From the NCBI RefSeq assembly GCF_002008165.1, contig NZ_MRDM01000009.1, positions 62,001 to 126,000 on the forward strand: a stretch of DNA of 64,000 bases, in the 5' to 3' direction. A program made the position numbers and the translations under genes. Below are positions 44,664 to 52,526 of this stretch, one piece after another. Source of the DNA: Rhizobium laguerreae. GTDB taxonomy: Bacteria > Pseudomonadota > Alphaproteobacteria > Rhizobiales > Rhizobiaceae. Within the stretch, counting starts at the first letter, position 1. The number at the start of each line of letters is the position of its first letter. The notes under the pieces are model-generated. The model had not been told where the DNA came from and searched no databases. It saw only the letters and a list, made by a program, of their open reading frames with translations.

Positions 44664-44813
44664 TGAGTCCTTGGCAACACCGAGACTGAGATGAACGAGA
44701 GCCCGAAGGCGAGAGCTTGAAGTCTCGGCGGTAACGCGCCAAGCAGATCAGCGAGAGGGCGATCTACCGGAATATGCAGCATCAGAATTCAGTTTAAGAG
44801 GAAGGATATCAAA

Positions 44814-45941
44814 ATGGACGTTCGCGCCGCCGTTGCCGTTCAGGCAGGAAAACCGCTCGAAGTGATGACCGTGCAGCTGGAGGGGCCGCGGGCCGGCGAA
44901 GTGCTGGTGGAGGTTAAGGCGACGGGCATCTGCCACACCGATGATTTCACTTTGTCGGGCGCCGATCCGGAAGGCCTCTTCCCGGCGATCCTCGGCCATG
45001 AGGGCGCCGGCATCGTCGTTGATGTCGGCCCCGGCGTCACTTCGGTGAAGAAGGGCGACCACGTCATTCCGCTCTATACCCCGGAATGCCGCGAATGCTA
45101 TTCCTGCACCTCGCGCAAGACCAATCTCTGCACCTCGATCCGCGCGACCCAGGGCCAGGGCGTGATGCCGGACGGAACCAGCCGCTTCTCGATCGGCAAG
45201 GACAAAATCCACCACTATATGGGCTGCTCGACCTTTTCGAACTTCACCGTGCTGCCGGAAATCGCCCTTGCCAAGGTCAATCCCGACGCGCCATTCGACA
45301 AGATCTGCTACATCGGCTGCGGTGTCACGACAGGCATCGGCGCCGTCATCAATACCGCCAAGGTGGAGATGGGCGCGACCGCCATCGTCTTCGGTCTCGG
45401 CGGCATCGGCCTCAACGTGCTTCAGGGCCTGCGTCTTGCCGGCGCCGACATGATCATCGGCGTCGACATCAACCCTGACCGCAAGGCCTGGGGCGAAAAG
45501 TTCGGCATGACCCATTTTGTCAATCCGAAGGAAGTCGGCGACGATATCGTGCCCTATCTCGTCAATCTGACCAAGCGCCACGGCGACCTGATCGGCGGCG
45601 CCGACTACACGTTCGACTGCACCGGCAACACCAAGGTGATGCGCCAGGCGTTGGAATCTTCCCATCGCGGCTGGGGCAAGTCCATTATCATCGGCGTTGC
45701 CGGCGCCGGCCAGGAAATCTCCACCCGTCCGTTCCAGCTGGTTACCGGCCGCAACTGGATGGGCACGGCGTTTGGCGGCGCGCGCGGCCGCACCGACGTG
45801 CCGAAGATTGTTGACTGGTACATGCAGGGCAAGATCCAGATCGATCCGATGATCACCCACACCATGCCGCTCGAAGACATCAACAAGGGCTTCGAGCTGA
45901 TGCACAAGGGCGAAAGCATCCGCGGCGTGGTCGTGTACTGA
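44814..45941 (+). CDS. frmA: S-(hydroxymethyl)glutathione dehydrogenase (class III alcohol dehydrogenase)
   Basis: The 375-residue zinc enzyme oxidises the glutathione adduct of formaldehyde to S-formylglutathione with NAD+. Catalytic zinc ligands lie in GICHTDDF, GHEGAG and GCGVTTGIG. The structural zinc cluster is ECRECYSCTSRKTNLC. The motif GLGGIGLNV binds NAD, and the class III marker TAFGGARGRTDVPKIVDWY is present. It follows the second cupin by 150 bases without a clear terminator, and is three bases before fghA. Its job here is to remove formaldehyde released by StcD and the Rieske enzyme. Confidence 0.95.
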   Translation: MDVRAAVAVQAGKPLEVMTVQLEGPRAGEVLVEVKATGICHTDDFTLSGADPEGLFPAILGHEGAGIVVDVGPGVTSVKKGDHVIPLYTPECRECYSCTSRKTNLCTSIRATQGQGVMPDGTSRFSIGKDKIHHYMGCSTFSNFTVLPEIALAKVNPDAPFDKICYIGCGVTTGIGAVINTAKVEMGATAIVFGLGGIGLNVLQGLRLAGADMIIGVDINPDRKAWGEKFGMTHFVNPKEVGDDIVPYLVNLTKRHGDLIGGADYTFDCTGNTKVMRQALESSHRGWGKSIIIGVAGAGQEISTRPFQLVTGRNWMGTAFGGARGRTDVPKIVDWYMQGKIQIDPMITHTMPLEDINKGFELMHKGESIRGVVVY

Positions 45942-45944
45942 GCC

Positions 45945-46781
45945 ATGAAGACGATCTCGACCGAAAATTCTCATGGCGGCACCCAGGGCGTCTACGTTGG
46001 TCGCTCGGAAGCCTGCGACTGCGACATGACCTTTGCGGTATTCCTGCCGCCGCAGGCCAAAGCACGGAAGCTGCCGGTTCTATGGTACCTTTCCGGTCTG
46101 ACCTGCACCCATGCGAACGTCATGGAAAAGGGCGAGTATCGGCGTCTTGCCGCAGAACTCGGCATGATCATCGTCTGCCCCGACACCAGTCCGCGGGGCG
46201 AGGCCGTCCCGGATGAACCTGATAATTGGCAGTTCGGCAAGGGAGCCGGCTTTTACGTCGACGCCACTGAGCCGCCGTTCGCGCAGAATTATCGGATGTA
46301 CAGCTACATCGTCGATGAATTGCCGAAGCTTATCGAAGCCGAATTTCCGGTCGACATGGACCGACAGGGAATCTTCGGTCACTCGATGGGCGGACATGGC
46401 GCGATCACCATTGCGCTCAAGAACCCCGGACGCTTCGGCAGCTGCTCGGCCTTCGCGCCGATCAGCCATCCCTCGGTCTCCGGCTGGTCAAAGCCGGCAT
46501 TCCGGAAATACCTCGGCGCCGATGAAGCGCGCTGGCGAGCATATGATGCCTGCTCGCTGATCGAAGACGGGCACCGGTTCCCGGAATTCCTCGTCGACCA
46601 GGGGACGGCGGATAGTTTCCTGGAGGACGGATTGCGCCCCGAAGAGCTCAGGCAAGCCTGCGAGACGGCCGGCATCAGCCTGCGGCTTCGCATGCAGGAA
46701 GGCTACGGCCACTCCTACCTCTTCATTTCGACTTTCATGGAAGACCATCTGCGCTGGCACGCGCGAAGGTTGGGAGACTGA
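45945..46781 (+). CDS. fghA: S-formylglutathione hydrolase
   Basis: The 278-residue alpha/beta hydrolase of the esterase D family splits S-formylglutathione into formate and glutathione. The nucleophile Ser147 is in GHSMGGHGA. The acid lies in DQGTADSFLEDGLRPE and the histidine in GYGHSYLFI. The segment YLSGLTCTHANVMEK is family-specific. It begins three bases after frmA, so the two are translationally linked. The formate produced is not oxidised by any recognised enzyme in this operon. Confidence 0.94.
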   Translation: MKTISTENSHGGTQGVYVGRSEACDCDMTFAVFLPPQAKARKLPVLWYLSGLTCTHANVMEKGEYRRLAAELGMIIVCPDTSPRGEAVPDEPDNWQFGKGAGFYVDATEPPFAQNYRMYSYIVDELPKLIEAEFPVDMDRQGIFGHSMGGHGAITIALKNPGRFGSCSAFAPISHPSVSGWSKPAFRKYLGADEARWRAYDACSLIEDGHRFPEFLVDQGTADSFLEDGLRPEELRQACETAGISLRLRMQEGYGHSYLFISTFMEDHLRWHARRLGD

Positions 46782-46835
46782 TTGCAGAGCTTGGCCGGGC
46801 ATATCGCAAACGGCCCAGAAGGGGAGGAGAAACCC

Positions 46836-47408
46836 ATGACCAGCATAGCCATACATCCGGCAGTGGATTCAGGCTTTCGGGCGACTGACGCTGCTTTCGA
46901 AGGCGGGACGCTCGTCTGCAAATGCGCAAGCAACCCGGTGAAGGTCAGGATCAAAAGCGATATCGCCCACAATCACGCCTGTGGCTGCACGAAGTGCTGG
47001 AAGCCCGAGGGCGCAGTCTTTTCGGTCGTGGCAGTTGCGCCGACCGAAAGCGTCGAAGTTCAGGAGAATGGCGACAAGCTCGCCGTCGTCGATTCCACAG
47101 CCTTGATCCAGCGCCACGCCTGCAAGGAATGCGGCGTGCATATGTATGGGCCGGTCGTGCGCGAACATCCGTTCCAGGGACTGTCGTTCGTCCATCCGGA
47201 ACGCTTTCAGGAAAGCGGCTGGGCGAAGCCGGGTTTTGCGGCCTTCGTGTCGTCGATCATCGAAAGCGGTTTCGACCCCGCAAAGATGGACGCTGTCAGG
47301 GCGCAACTGAGGACGTCCGGCCTCGAGCCTTACGATTGCCTAAACCCTGGCCTGATGGACTACATCGCAACCTGGATGGCCAAGAAGAGCGGCGTCCTGG
47401 CCGCGTGA
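46836..47408 (+). CDS. gfa: Glutathione-dependent formaldehyde-activating enzyme
   Basis: The 190-residue Gfa-family protein speeds the condensation of formaldehyde with glutathione. The zinc ligands are all visible: structural Cys28, Cys30, Cys96 and Cys99, and the second site Cys49, Cys51 and Cys54 (CGCTKC). GGGGAGGAG lies upstream of ATG 46836. It completes the formaldehyde pathway after fghA and is followed by a terminator-like hairpin. Confidence 0.92.
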   Translation: MTSIAIHPAVDSGFRATDAAFEGGTLVCKCASNPVKVRIKSDIAHNHACGCTKCWKPEGAVFSVVAVAPTESVEVQENGDKLAVVDSTALIQRHACKECGVHMYGPVVREHPFQGLSFVHPERFQESGWAKPGFAAFVSSIIESGFDPAKMDAVRAQLRTSGLEPYDCLNPGLMDYIATWMAKKSGVLAA

Positions 47409-47417
47409 TTTGACCTT

Positions 47418-47442
47418 GGGGAGCGCCGACGCGGTGCTCCCC
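47418..47442 (+). terminator. Terminator-like hairpin after gfa
   Basis: GGGGAGC (47418-47424) pairs with GCTCCCC (47436-47442), and CCG with CGG inside. It lies ten bases after the gfa stop. There is no T run, so termination may be partial. Confidence 0.5.
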
Positions 47443-47634
47443 AGCAAAACTGCCGCTATCGGGATATAGAGATATTCCGTGATGGCCGCGCGCCGGCCTG
47501 CCGGCCGCCCGGGCTAGCCGGATCGAAGCCAAGGGAAACATTGGACAAACCCATTTTCATTGACGATCATGATCCGCTAGCGCATGTCTTTCGGATTCGA
47601 TGAGCACGCTCTTACAGGCGACAGGGAGATGAGT

Positions 47635-48645
47635 ATGCGACCCGATCAGCATCGCCAGGCAGATGACGCTGCGAAGTCGGCCAGCCGGCTCAAGGTCGGG
47701 TTCGTTCTGGCGCGATCGTTCACGCTGTCCGCCTTCGCCCTCTTCGTGGACACGCTGCGGCTCGCCAGCGACGAGCAGGATCGTTCCGGAAGGGTCCTTG
47801 CCGACTGGCAGGTGATTGGCAGCACGAGGCACCTGATCACCGCGAGCTGTGGTGTCCAAGTCGCGCCGACGTCGGATTTCGTCGACCCGTCGCGCTTCGA
47901 TTACATCGTCGTCGTCGGCGGTCTGCTGACGGTGGAAAACCCCGTCGACCAGGAGACCATCGCCTTTCTCAAGCAGGCGGACGCCAAGAAGGTGCCGCTG
48001 ATCGGCGTGTGCACGGGGTCGTTCATCCTTGCCGCGGCGGGCCTGATGAAGCGGCATGAATCCTGTGTAAGCTGGCTGCACTACAAGGAGTTCCGGGAGC
48101 GCTTCCCCGATCTCAACGTTCGTTCCGACCGGCTCTTCAATCTCGATCGCCAGCGTGGGTCCTGCGCCGGCGGCAGCAGTTCAGCAGACATGGCCGCGCT
48201 GTTGGTCAGGAAATACATCAGCCGCGACGCCGAACGAAACGCACTTGAGGTGCTGCAGATCGAGAGAGCCCGCGCAGCTGCGGACGTCCAGCCCCGGCGT
48301 CCGCTCTATGACGATTATGACGATGCCCGCGTCAAGGCGGCGATGATCACGATGGAACAGTTCGTCGACGGCAGCATGTCGATCGAGAAGCTTGCCTCCA
48401 CAGTTGGCCTGTCGAGGCGGCAACTGGAGAGGATCTTCATCGACAAGACGGGGATGTCTCCGGCCAAGGCCTATAATCGTGTTCGCATGGAGCGGGCGAA
48501 ATCGATCCTTGCCCAGTCGAAGGCGCCTCTGATCGAGATCGCGCTGGATGTCGGCTTTGAAAATGCCTCGCAGTTCACAAGAACCTTCAAGCGCACATTC
48601 GGGCAGACGCCGTCACAGCATCGTGCTGCTTCGAGAGCGCACTAG
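47635..48645 (+). CDS. GATase1-like AraC regulator (GlxA/GbdR type)
   Basis: The product (336 residues from ATG 47635) has an N-terminal DJ-1/PfpI-type domain, LKVGFVLARSFTLSAFALFVDTLR, with the elbow GVCTGSFILAAAGLM. The C-terminal AraC DNA-binding domain has MSIEKLASTVGLSRRQLERIF and ALDVGFENASQFTRTFKRTFGQTPSQHR. GGGAG is six bases before ATG 47635; an ATG two codons earlier and another at 47584 are possible. Regulators of this architecture control glycine betaine, dimethylglycine and carnitine catabolism in pseudomonads (GbdR, CdhR). Its place between the formaldehyde genes and the Rieske operon suggests it activates one or both. Confidence 0.85.
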   Translation: MRPDQHRQADDAAKSASRLKVGFVLARSFTLSAFALFVDTLRLASDEQDRSGRVLADWQVIGSTRHLITASCGVQVAPTSDFVDPSRFDYIVVVGGLLTVENPVDQETIAFLKQADAKKVPLIGVCTGSFILAAAGLMKRHESCVSWLHYKEFRERFPDLNVRSDRLFNLDRQRGSCAGGSSSADMAALLVRKYISRDAERNALEVLQIERARAAADVQPRRPLYDDYDDARVKAAMITMEQFVDGSMSIEKLASTVGLSRRQLERIFIDKTGMSPAKAYNRVRMERAKSILAQSKAPLIEIALDVGFENASQFTRTFKRTFGQTPSQHRAASRAH

Positions 48646-48688
48646 AACAGGATGATTTAGGCCGGGTCGGCCTCAATCATCCTGTTCT
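48644..48688. repeat. Palindromic intergenic element 1
   Basis: AGAACAGGATGATT (48644-48657) and AATCATCCTGTTCT (48675-48688) are perfect 14 bp inverted arms, with AGGCC/GGCCT extending the stem inside. It overlaps the stop codon of the regulator gene and may terminate it. The arrangement with the next element recalls the mosaic palindromes (RIME-like) of Rhizobium genomes. Confidence 0.65.
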
Positions 48689-48701
48689 AAATTATATAGT
48701 T

Positions 48702-48751
48702 AGAGCATGATGTCGTACGAAAACCGATCACACTTTTCGGCATCATGCTCT
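48702..48751. repeat. Palindromic intergenic element 2 (RIME-like)
   Basis: AGAGCATGATG (48702-48712) faces CATCATGCTCT (48741-48751), with GAAAACCG/TTTTCGG complementarity inside. The sequence closely resembles a palindrome I know to be repeated widely between rhizobial genes. It lies between convergent genes and supports a Rhizobium origin. Confidence 0.65.
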
Positions 48752-48759
48752 GGGCTTAT

Positions 48760-50040
48760 TCAGATCTCTTCCCACGGAAACGTGTCCAGCCGCTCGGCTC
48801 CCCGTGCCGTGATCAGAGCCTGGGTTTCCAGTTTGATGCTCTCGGATCCGGCTTCGGCAATCAGGCTTTCGACGTTGAGAACCATGTTCTCCTCGATGAT
48901 GCCGCTGAAATCAGGGTCGAAATCCGGATGCAGAAGGATCCCCGGCCATTCGTCCGCCATTCCGGTTCCGTGCAAAGCAAGCGTGTATCGATAAGGTTGG
49001 TATTTCTCCGGAATCCGCCACGACAGCGCATTGAACTCTTCGAACGTCATGCCGGGCTTCAGGACGGCGAGATTGTGCTCGATCTGATCCCTGGCAGCGG
49101 CGTAGAGTTCCTTCTGCTTGGCGCTCATCGCCACATGTCCCGCTGTCCACGAACGCGACAGGTCGGCGCAATAGCCGTAGGGTCCGATCATATCGGTGTC
49201 GAAGGATATCATCTCCCCGCGTTTGATGACGTAGTCCGAGCATTCCTGATACCAGGGGTTTGTTCTCGGGCCTGCGGTCAAAAGCTTGGTCTCCAGCCAC
49301 TCGCCGCCGCTGCGTGCGTTTTCGAAGTGAAGCTCGGCCCAGATCTCTCTTTCGGTGCGGCCCGGCTCGGATACCTCGTACATCCGCGCCATGCCTGCTT
49401 CGCAGACACGGATCGTCCATCTCATCAGCTCGATCTCGTCGGCGCTCTTGATGGATCGCGCCCGCTCGGCCAGTTCCTGGCCGTCTAAGAGCATGAAGCC
49501 GCGTTCCCGCAATTCGAACGCGCCCGCCGGTTCAAGCCTGTCCACCGCCACGCGTTTGTTGCCGCCATTGCGGCTTACGAGGTCCGCGACCTCGTCCGCC
49601 CAGGTTTTCAGTCGGGGTTCCATAAGGTTCCCTGATGTGAAGAATATCCATGACTTCGCCGGCCGGATCTCGTCGATGCCGGGAAGCCCGTCATTGACGT
49701 GTTCGGCGCCTTCGAATTCGAAAAGTATGGCCGGCCTATCGGCGAGGATCAGAGCGTAGCGCGAGGCGTTGTGCATCGTCCAGATGCTCATATTCGATGA
49801 ATCGAAGGCATATCGGATGTTGACGGGATCATAGAGAAGCAGGGCGCCGCAGTCCCATTCGCGCATCTTCCCGCGCAGGCGCTCCAGACGATAGCGGCGA
49901 ACCCGATCGAGCGTCGTAGCCGGCACAGGACTGATAAGAGGCCGGTCGGCTCCTTCAGGGTTGAGGTATGCCTGCTTTCGCGCGTCCTTGAAGATCGTCG
50001 AGCCGGTCGGCTCGGCGGAATCGCTTTCCTCTCGCAGCAT
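48760..50040 (-). CDS. DddP-like M24-family enzyme (DMSP lyase/creatinase-type)
   Basis: The 426-residue protein has a creatinase-type N-terminal domain and a pita-bread M24 domain. Blocks shared with the DMSP lyase DddP include RYAFDSSNM, GPRTNPWYQEC, SFDTDMIGPYG and HGTGMADEWP. The predicted di-metal ligands are Asp281, Asp283, Asp293, His357, Glu391 and Glu405. The equivalent of the catalytic aspartate I recall in DddP (position +6 from the histidine) is Asp363. Spacing between Asp293 and His357 is 64 residues, as in DddP. It is the third gene of the Rieske operon, 40 bases after the reductase. DddP-like cleavage of DMSP is plausible; creatinase, ectoine hydrolase and Xaa-Pro peptidase are alternatives in the same fold. 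Confidence 0.78.
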   Translation of the reverse strand: MLREESDSAEPTGSTIFKDARKQAYLNPEGADRPLISPVPATTLDRVRRYRLERLRGKMREWDCGALLLYDPVNIRYAFDSSNMSIWTMHNASRYALILADRPAILFEFEGAEHVNDGLPGIDEIRPAKSWIFFTSGNLMEPRLKTWADEVADLVSRNGGNKRVAVDRLEPAGAFELRERGFMLLDGQELAERARSIKSADEIELMRWTIRVCEAGMARMYEVSEPGRTEREIWAELHFENARSGGEWLETKLLTAGPRTNPWYQECSDYVIKRGEMISFDTDMIGPYGYCADLSRSWTAGHVAMSAKQKELYAAARDQIEHNLAVLKPGMTFEEFNALSWRIPEKYQPYRYTLALHGTGMADEWPGILLHPDFDPDFSGIIEENMVLNVESLIAEAGSESIKLETQALITARGAERLDTFPWEEI

Positions 50041-50080
50041 CTCAGTCAGTCCTTGTTGCGGTGAACGACGCCCCGGATGT

Positions 50081-51151
50081 TCAGCGTTCGATGATCAGAT
50101 CGCTGAGCGGCTTGGAGCAGCAGGGCAGGAAGAAGCCGGCGTCGATTTCCCGCTGACGAATTCCGCCATTGTGGTTCATGTCGACCGTGCCTGACGTAAG
50201 CTTCGACTTACAGGTGCCGCAGACACCGTTTGCGCAGGACGACGGGATCCTGACGCCTGACTTTTTCGCACAAGAGAGCACGCTCTGGTCGCCGGAGACG
50301 TCGATGCTGCGCGCCTGCTTCGAGAAGGTGACCTGAAAGACCTTGGCAGCTGCCTCCTGAACCACGGGGATCTCGGGTTCGTCGATGACCGCGGCGTCGA
50401 AGCTTTCCTCCAGGTAGTTCGAGCCGGGTACGCCGAGTTCGGCGGCAATGCCGCGCGCGGCGGCCATGAACGGGGCGGGGCCGCAGCACATCACAGTTCG
50501 CTCGGCGATATCGGGAACCGCAAGCCGCATGTAGTCCTTCGAAATACGGCCGGTCAGACCGGGCCAGGACGGCTCGCCGGCCACGGTCTCCGGGAGGAAA
50601 TGCAGGCGAAGGCCTTTCAGCCTGCGGGCGATGCAGGCCAGTTCGTCGCGAAAGATCAGATCCTGCGGCGTCCGGCCGGCGTGCATGAAGACGACGTCGG
50701 CAGGTTCGCAACTGTCGGCGATCTCACGCAGAATGGACATGACGGGGGTAATGCCGGAGCCGCCGGACAAAAGCAGAAGCTTGCGTCCCGACGTCTCGGG
50801 CCTGACGAAGTGGCCGAGCGGTCCATTCGCCTTGACGGTCGCGCCGGGAACCAGGGTGTCATGAAGCCAGTTGGAGATCTTTCCGCCGGGGACGCGCTTC
50901 ACCGTCACGGAGAAGGCGTTCGTCCGATGCGGCGAGGAGGAGATGCTGTAGCACCTGTTTTCAGCGTCTCCATTATGTTCCAGGTCGAACAGAAAATACT
51001 GCCCTGCCTTGAACACGAACCGCTTGCCCTCACGCGAGGCAAAGGTGAACGTTTTGACGTCATGCGTCTCCTGCTGGACGTCGAGGCAGACGAGCGCGTC
51101 GTCTTCTTCCGGGTTCCAGACGTCGTGAAGGGAGGCCCTGGCTACGGGCAT
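50081..51151 (-). CDS. Rieske oxygenase reductase (FNR domain plus C-terminal 2Fe-2S)
   Basis: The 356-residue reductase passes electrons from NAD(P)H to the Rieske oxygenase encoded just upstream. It has a ferredoxin-reductase domain with RCYSISSSP (flavin) and LLLLSGGSGITPVMSIL, then CCGPAPFM. The C-terminal plant-type ferredoxin has SSCANGVCGTCKSKL and a final Cys in FFLPCCSK. This is the GbcB/Stc4-like arrangement used by quaternary amine oxygenases. ATG 51151 has TAGGAG seven bases upstream, which overlaps the stop of the oxygenase gene; longer in-frame starts run into that gene. Confidence 0.9.
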   Translation of the reverse strand: MPVARASLHDVWNPEEDDALVCLDVQQETHDVKTFTFASREGKRFVFKAGQYFLFDLEHNGDAENRCYSISSSPHRTNAFSVTVKRVPGGKISNWLHDTLVPGATVKANGPLGHFVRPETSGRKLLLLSGGSGITPVMSILREIADSCEPADVVFMHAGRTPQDLIFRDELACIARRLKGLRLHFLPETVAGEPSWPGLTGRISKDYMRLAVPDIAERTVMCCGPAPFMAAARGIAAELGVPGSNYLEESFDAAVIDEPEIPVVQEAAAKVFQVTFSKQARSIDVSGDQSVLSCAKKSGVRIPSSCANGVCGTCKSKLTSGTVDMNHNGGIRQREIDAGFFLPCCSKPLSDLIIER

Positions 51152-51161
51152 CTGCGGGCTC

Positions 51162-52415
51162 CTAGTATCCATGGGCGCGCATCCGATCGATGTACCAGCT
51201 GGCGAACTTGTCGAGGTTCGTCTCGGAAAAGCGGGAGTAGGGGCCTGGCTGATAGGCCGGGTCGAGAGTGCCTGCATGGGAGCGCGCCACCAGATCGGCG
51301 TCCTGGTCCGTCGTCGCGACCCAGACATCCGTCAGCTTGTCGAGATCGTAATCCACGCCTTCGACGGCGTCCTTGTGGACCAGCCACTTGGTTCTGACCA
51401 GCGTCTTGCCCGCCGAGAGCGGGATGACGGTTGCCACCACGGCATGGTCGCCCATGAAGTGGTTCCAGCTGTTGTGGCCCCAAAGATGCGTGTCGCCGAG
51501 ATCCTTGCGGGTCATGTGCCCAAGAAGCTTGGAGGATGCGGCGGTGGCGTCGTGGGTCTGGGATTCGCCGGCGCCTGCGATGATCAGCCGCTGGGTGCGG
51601 AAGTTGGTGGCGCAGTCGGCGAGCTGCTCGATGGCAGCCGAGGGGAAGCCGTCAGACTCCCACGCCTTCGTCTGCTCTTCATACAGCCTGAAGTGTTCCT
51701 CGGCCTGTTCGCGATCCTCCGGGCTCAGCGTCTCCGGGTCGAAGCCGAAGTCGAGATCGACGAAGGAGACGCAAAGCTCCGGATGGTTCGCGGAGCAATG
51801 GTAGCATTCGCGATTGTTTTCCATCGTCAGCTTCCAGTTGCCATCCTCGATGACATCCGTTTGGAAGGCAACCTTTGCGTTTCGGATGTCGTAGGGGGCG
51901 AGGCGCTCGGTCACGGCCTGTTCGAGGATGGCAATGTCCTCGGGCGGATTGTCGGAGAGACAGACATAAACCAGCCCGCCGATCGACTTGAAAGTGACGG
52001 GCTTGAGGCTCCGACACTCCTTGTCGAAGTCCTTGCCCATGTGAGGCGCGTAGCTGAGCTCACCCGTCAGTTCGTATGTCCAGGTGTGATAGGGACAGAC
52101 GAGTTTTGAAACGATCGTCTTGCCCGGATCGAGAAGGCGGGAGCCGCGATGGCGGCAGACATTGTGCAGGACGCGAATTTCTCCGTCGTCGTCACGCAGA
52201 AGGATCAAGCTCGTCTTGCCGATATCGATCACGGTGGCGTCACCGGGTTCGGGAACATCGCAATCGAGACCGACACAAATCCAGTGATTGTGGAAGAAGA
52301 CGTCGATGTCTGCTTCGAACACGTCTTCCCTGACGTAAAGGCCGGCCGGCAGAGAGTGACCATTGGCACGAGCGTCGAGAAGGGCGGAAATGGAAGATGG
52401 GAGCTTGTTTAGCAT
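51162..52415 (-). CDS. Rieske-type quaternary-ammonium oxygenase (Stc2/GbcA-like demethylase)
   Basis: The 417-residue oxygenase alpha subunit has a Rieske centre Cys87-x-His89 and Cys107-x2-His110 (CRHRG and CPYHTW). The mononuclear iron ligands are His206 and His211 in ECYHCSANH. The residue bridging the two centres is Glu203, not Asp, as in carnitine oxygenase CntA, a mark of enzymes acting on quaternary amines. It would hydroxylate an N-methyl group of proline betaine (Stc2) or glycine betaine (GbcA), releasing formaldehyde. It is first in the operon with its reductase and the DddP-like gene, and opposes a LysR gene. Proline betaine is favoured by the stcD operon nearby; sequence alone does not exclude glycine betaine. 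Confidence 0.85.
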   Translation of the reverse strand: MLNKLPSSISALLDARANGHSLPAGLYVREDVFEADIDVFFHNHWICVGLDCDVPEPGDATVIDIGKTSLILLRDDDGEIRVLHNVCRHRGSRLLDPGKTIVSKLVCPYHTWTYELTGELSYAPHMGKDFDKECRSLKPVTFKSIGGLVYVCLSDNPPEDIAILEQAVTERLAPYDIRNAKVAFQTDVIEDGNWKLTMENNRECYHCSANHPELCVSFVDLDFGFDPETLSPEDREQAEEHFRLYEEQTKAWESDGFPSAAIEQLADCATNFRTQRLIIAGAGESQTHDATAASSKLLGHMTRKDLGDTHLWGHNSWNHFMGDHAVVATVIPLSAGKTLVRTKWLVHKDAVEGVDYDLDKLTDVWVATTDQDADLVARSHAGTLDPAYQPGPYSRFSETNLDKFASWYIDRMRAHGY

Positions 52416-52460
52416 CAGAACCTCTTATGCGAGAGTTTCCCCAAATTGCTCTTGCAGTTG

Positions 52461-52511
52461 CGTTGTTTCAACGGCATAAAAAATTAGGTTCGCATGAGTT
52501 TTTATCATGCG
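52461..52511. promoter_or_regulatory. Inverted repeats in the Rieske/LysR divergent promoter
   Basis: CGTTG-TTT-CAACG (52461-52473) and CGCATGA (52491-52497) with TCATGCG (52505-52511) lie between the two genes. The second is 15 bases before the LysR ATG and could be an autoregulatory site or a 5' leader hairpin next to AAGGGG. Confidence 0.5.
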
Positions 52512-52526
52512 ATAAGGGGTTCTGTG

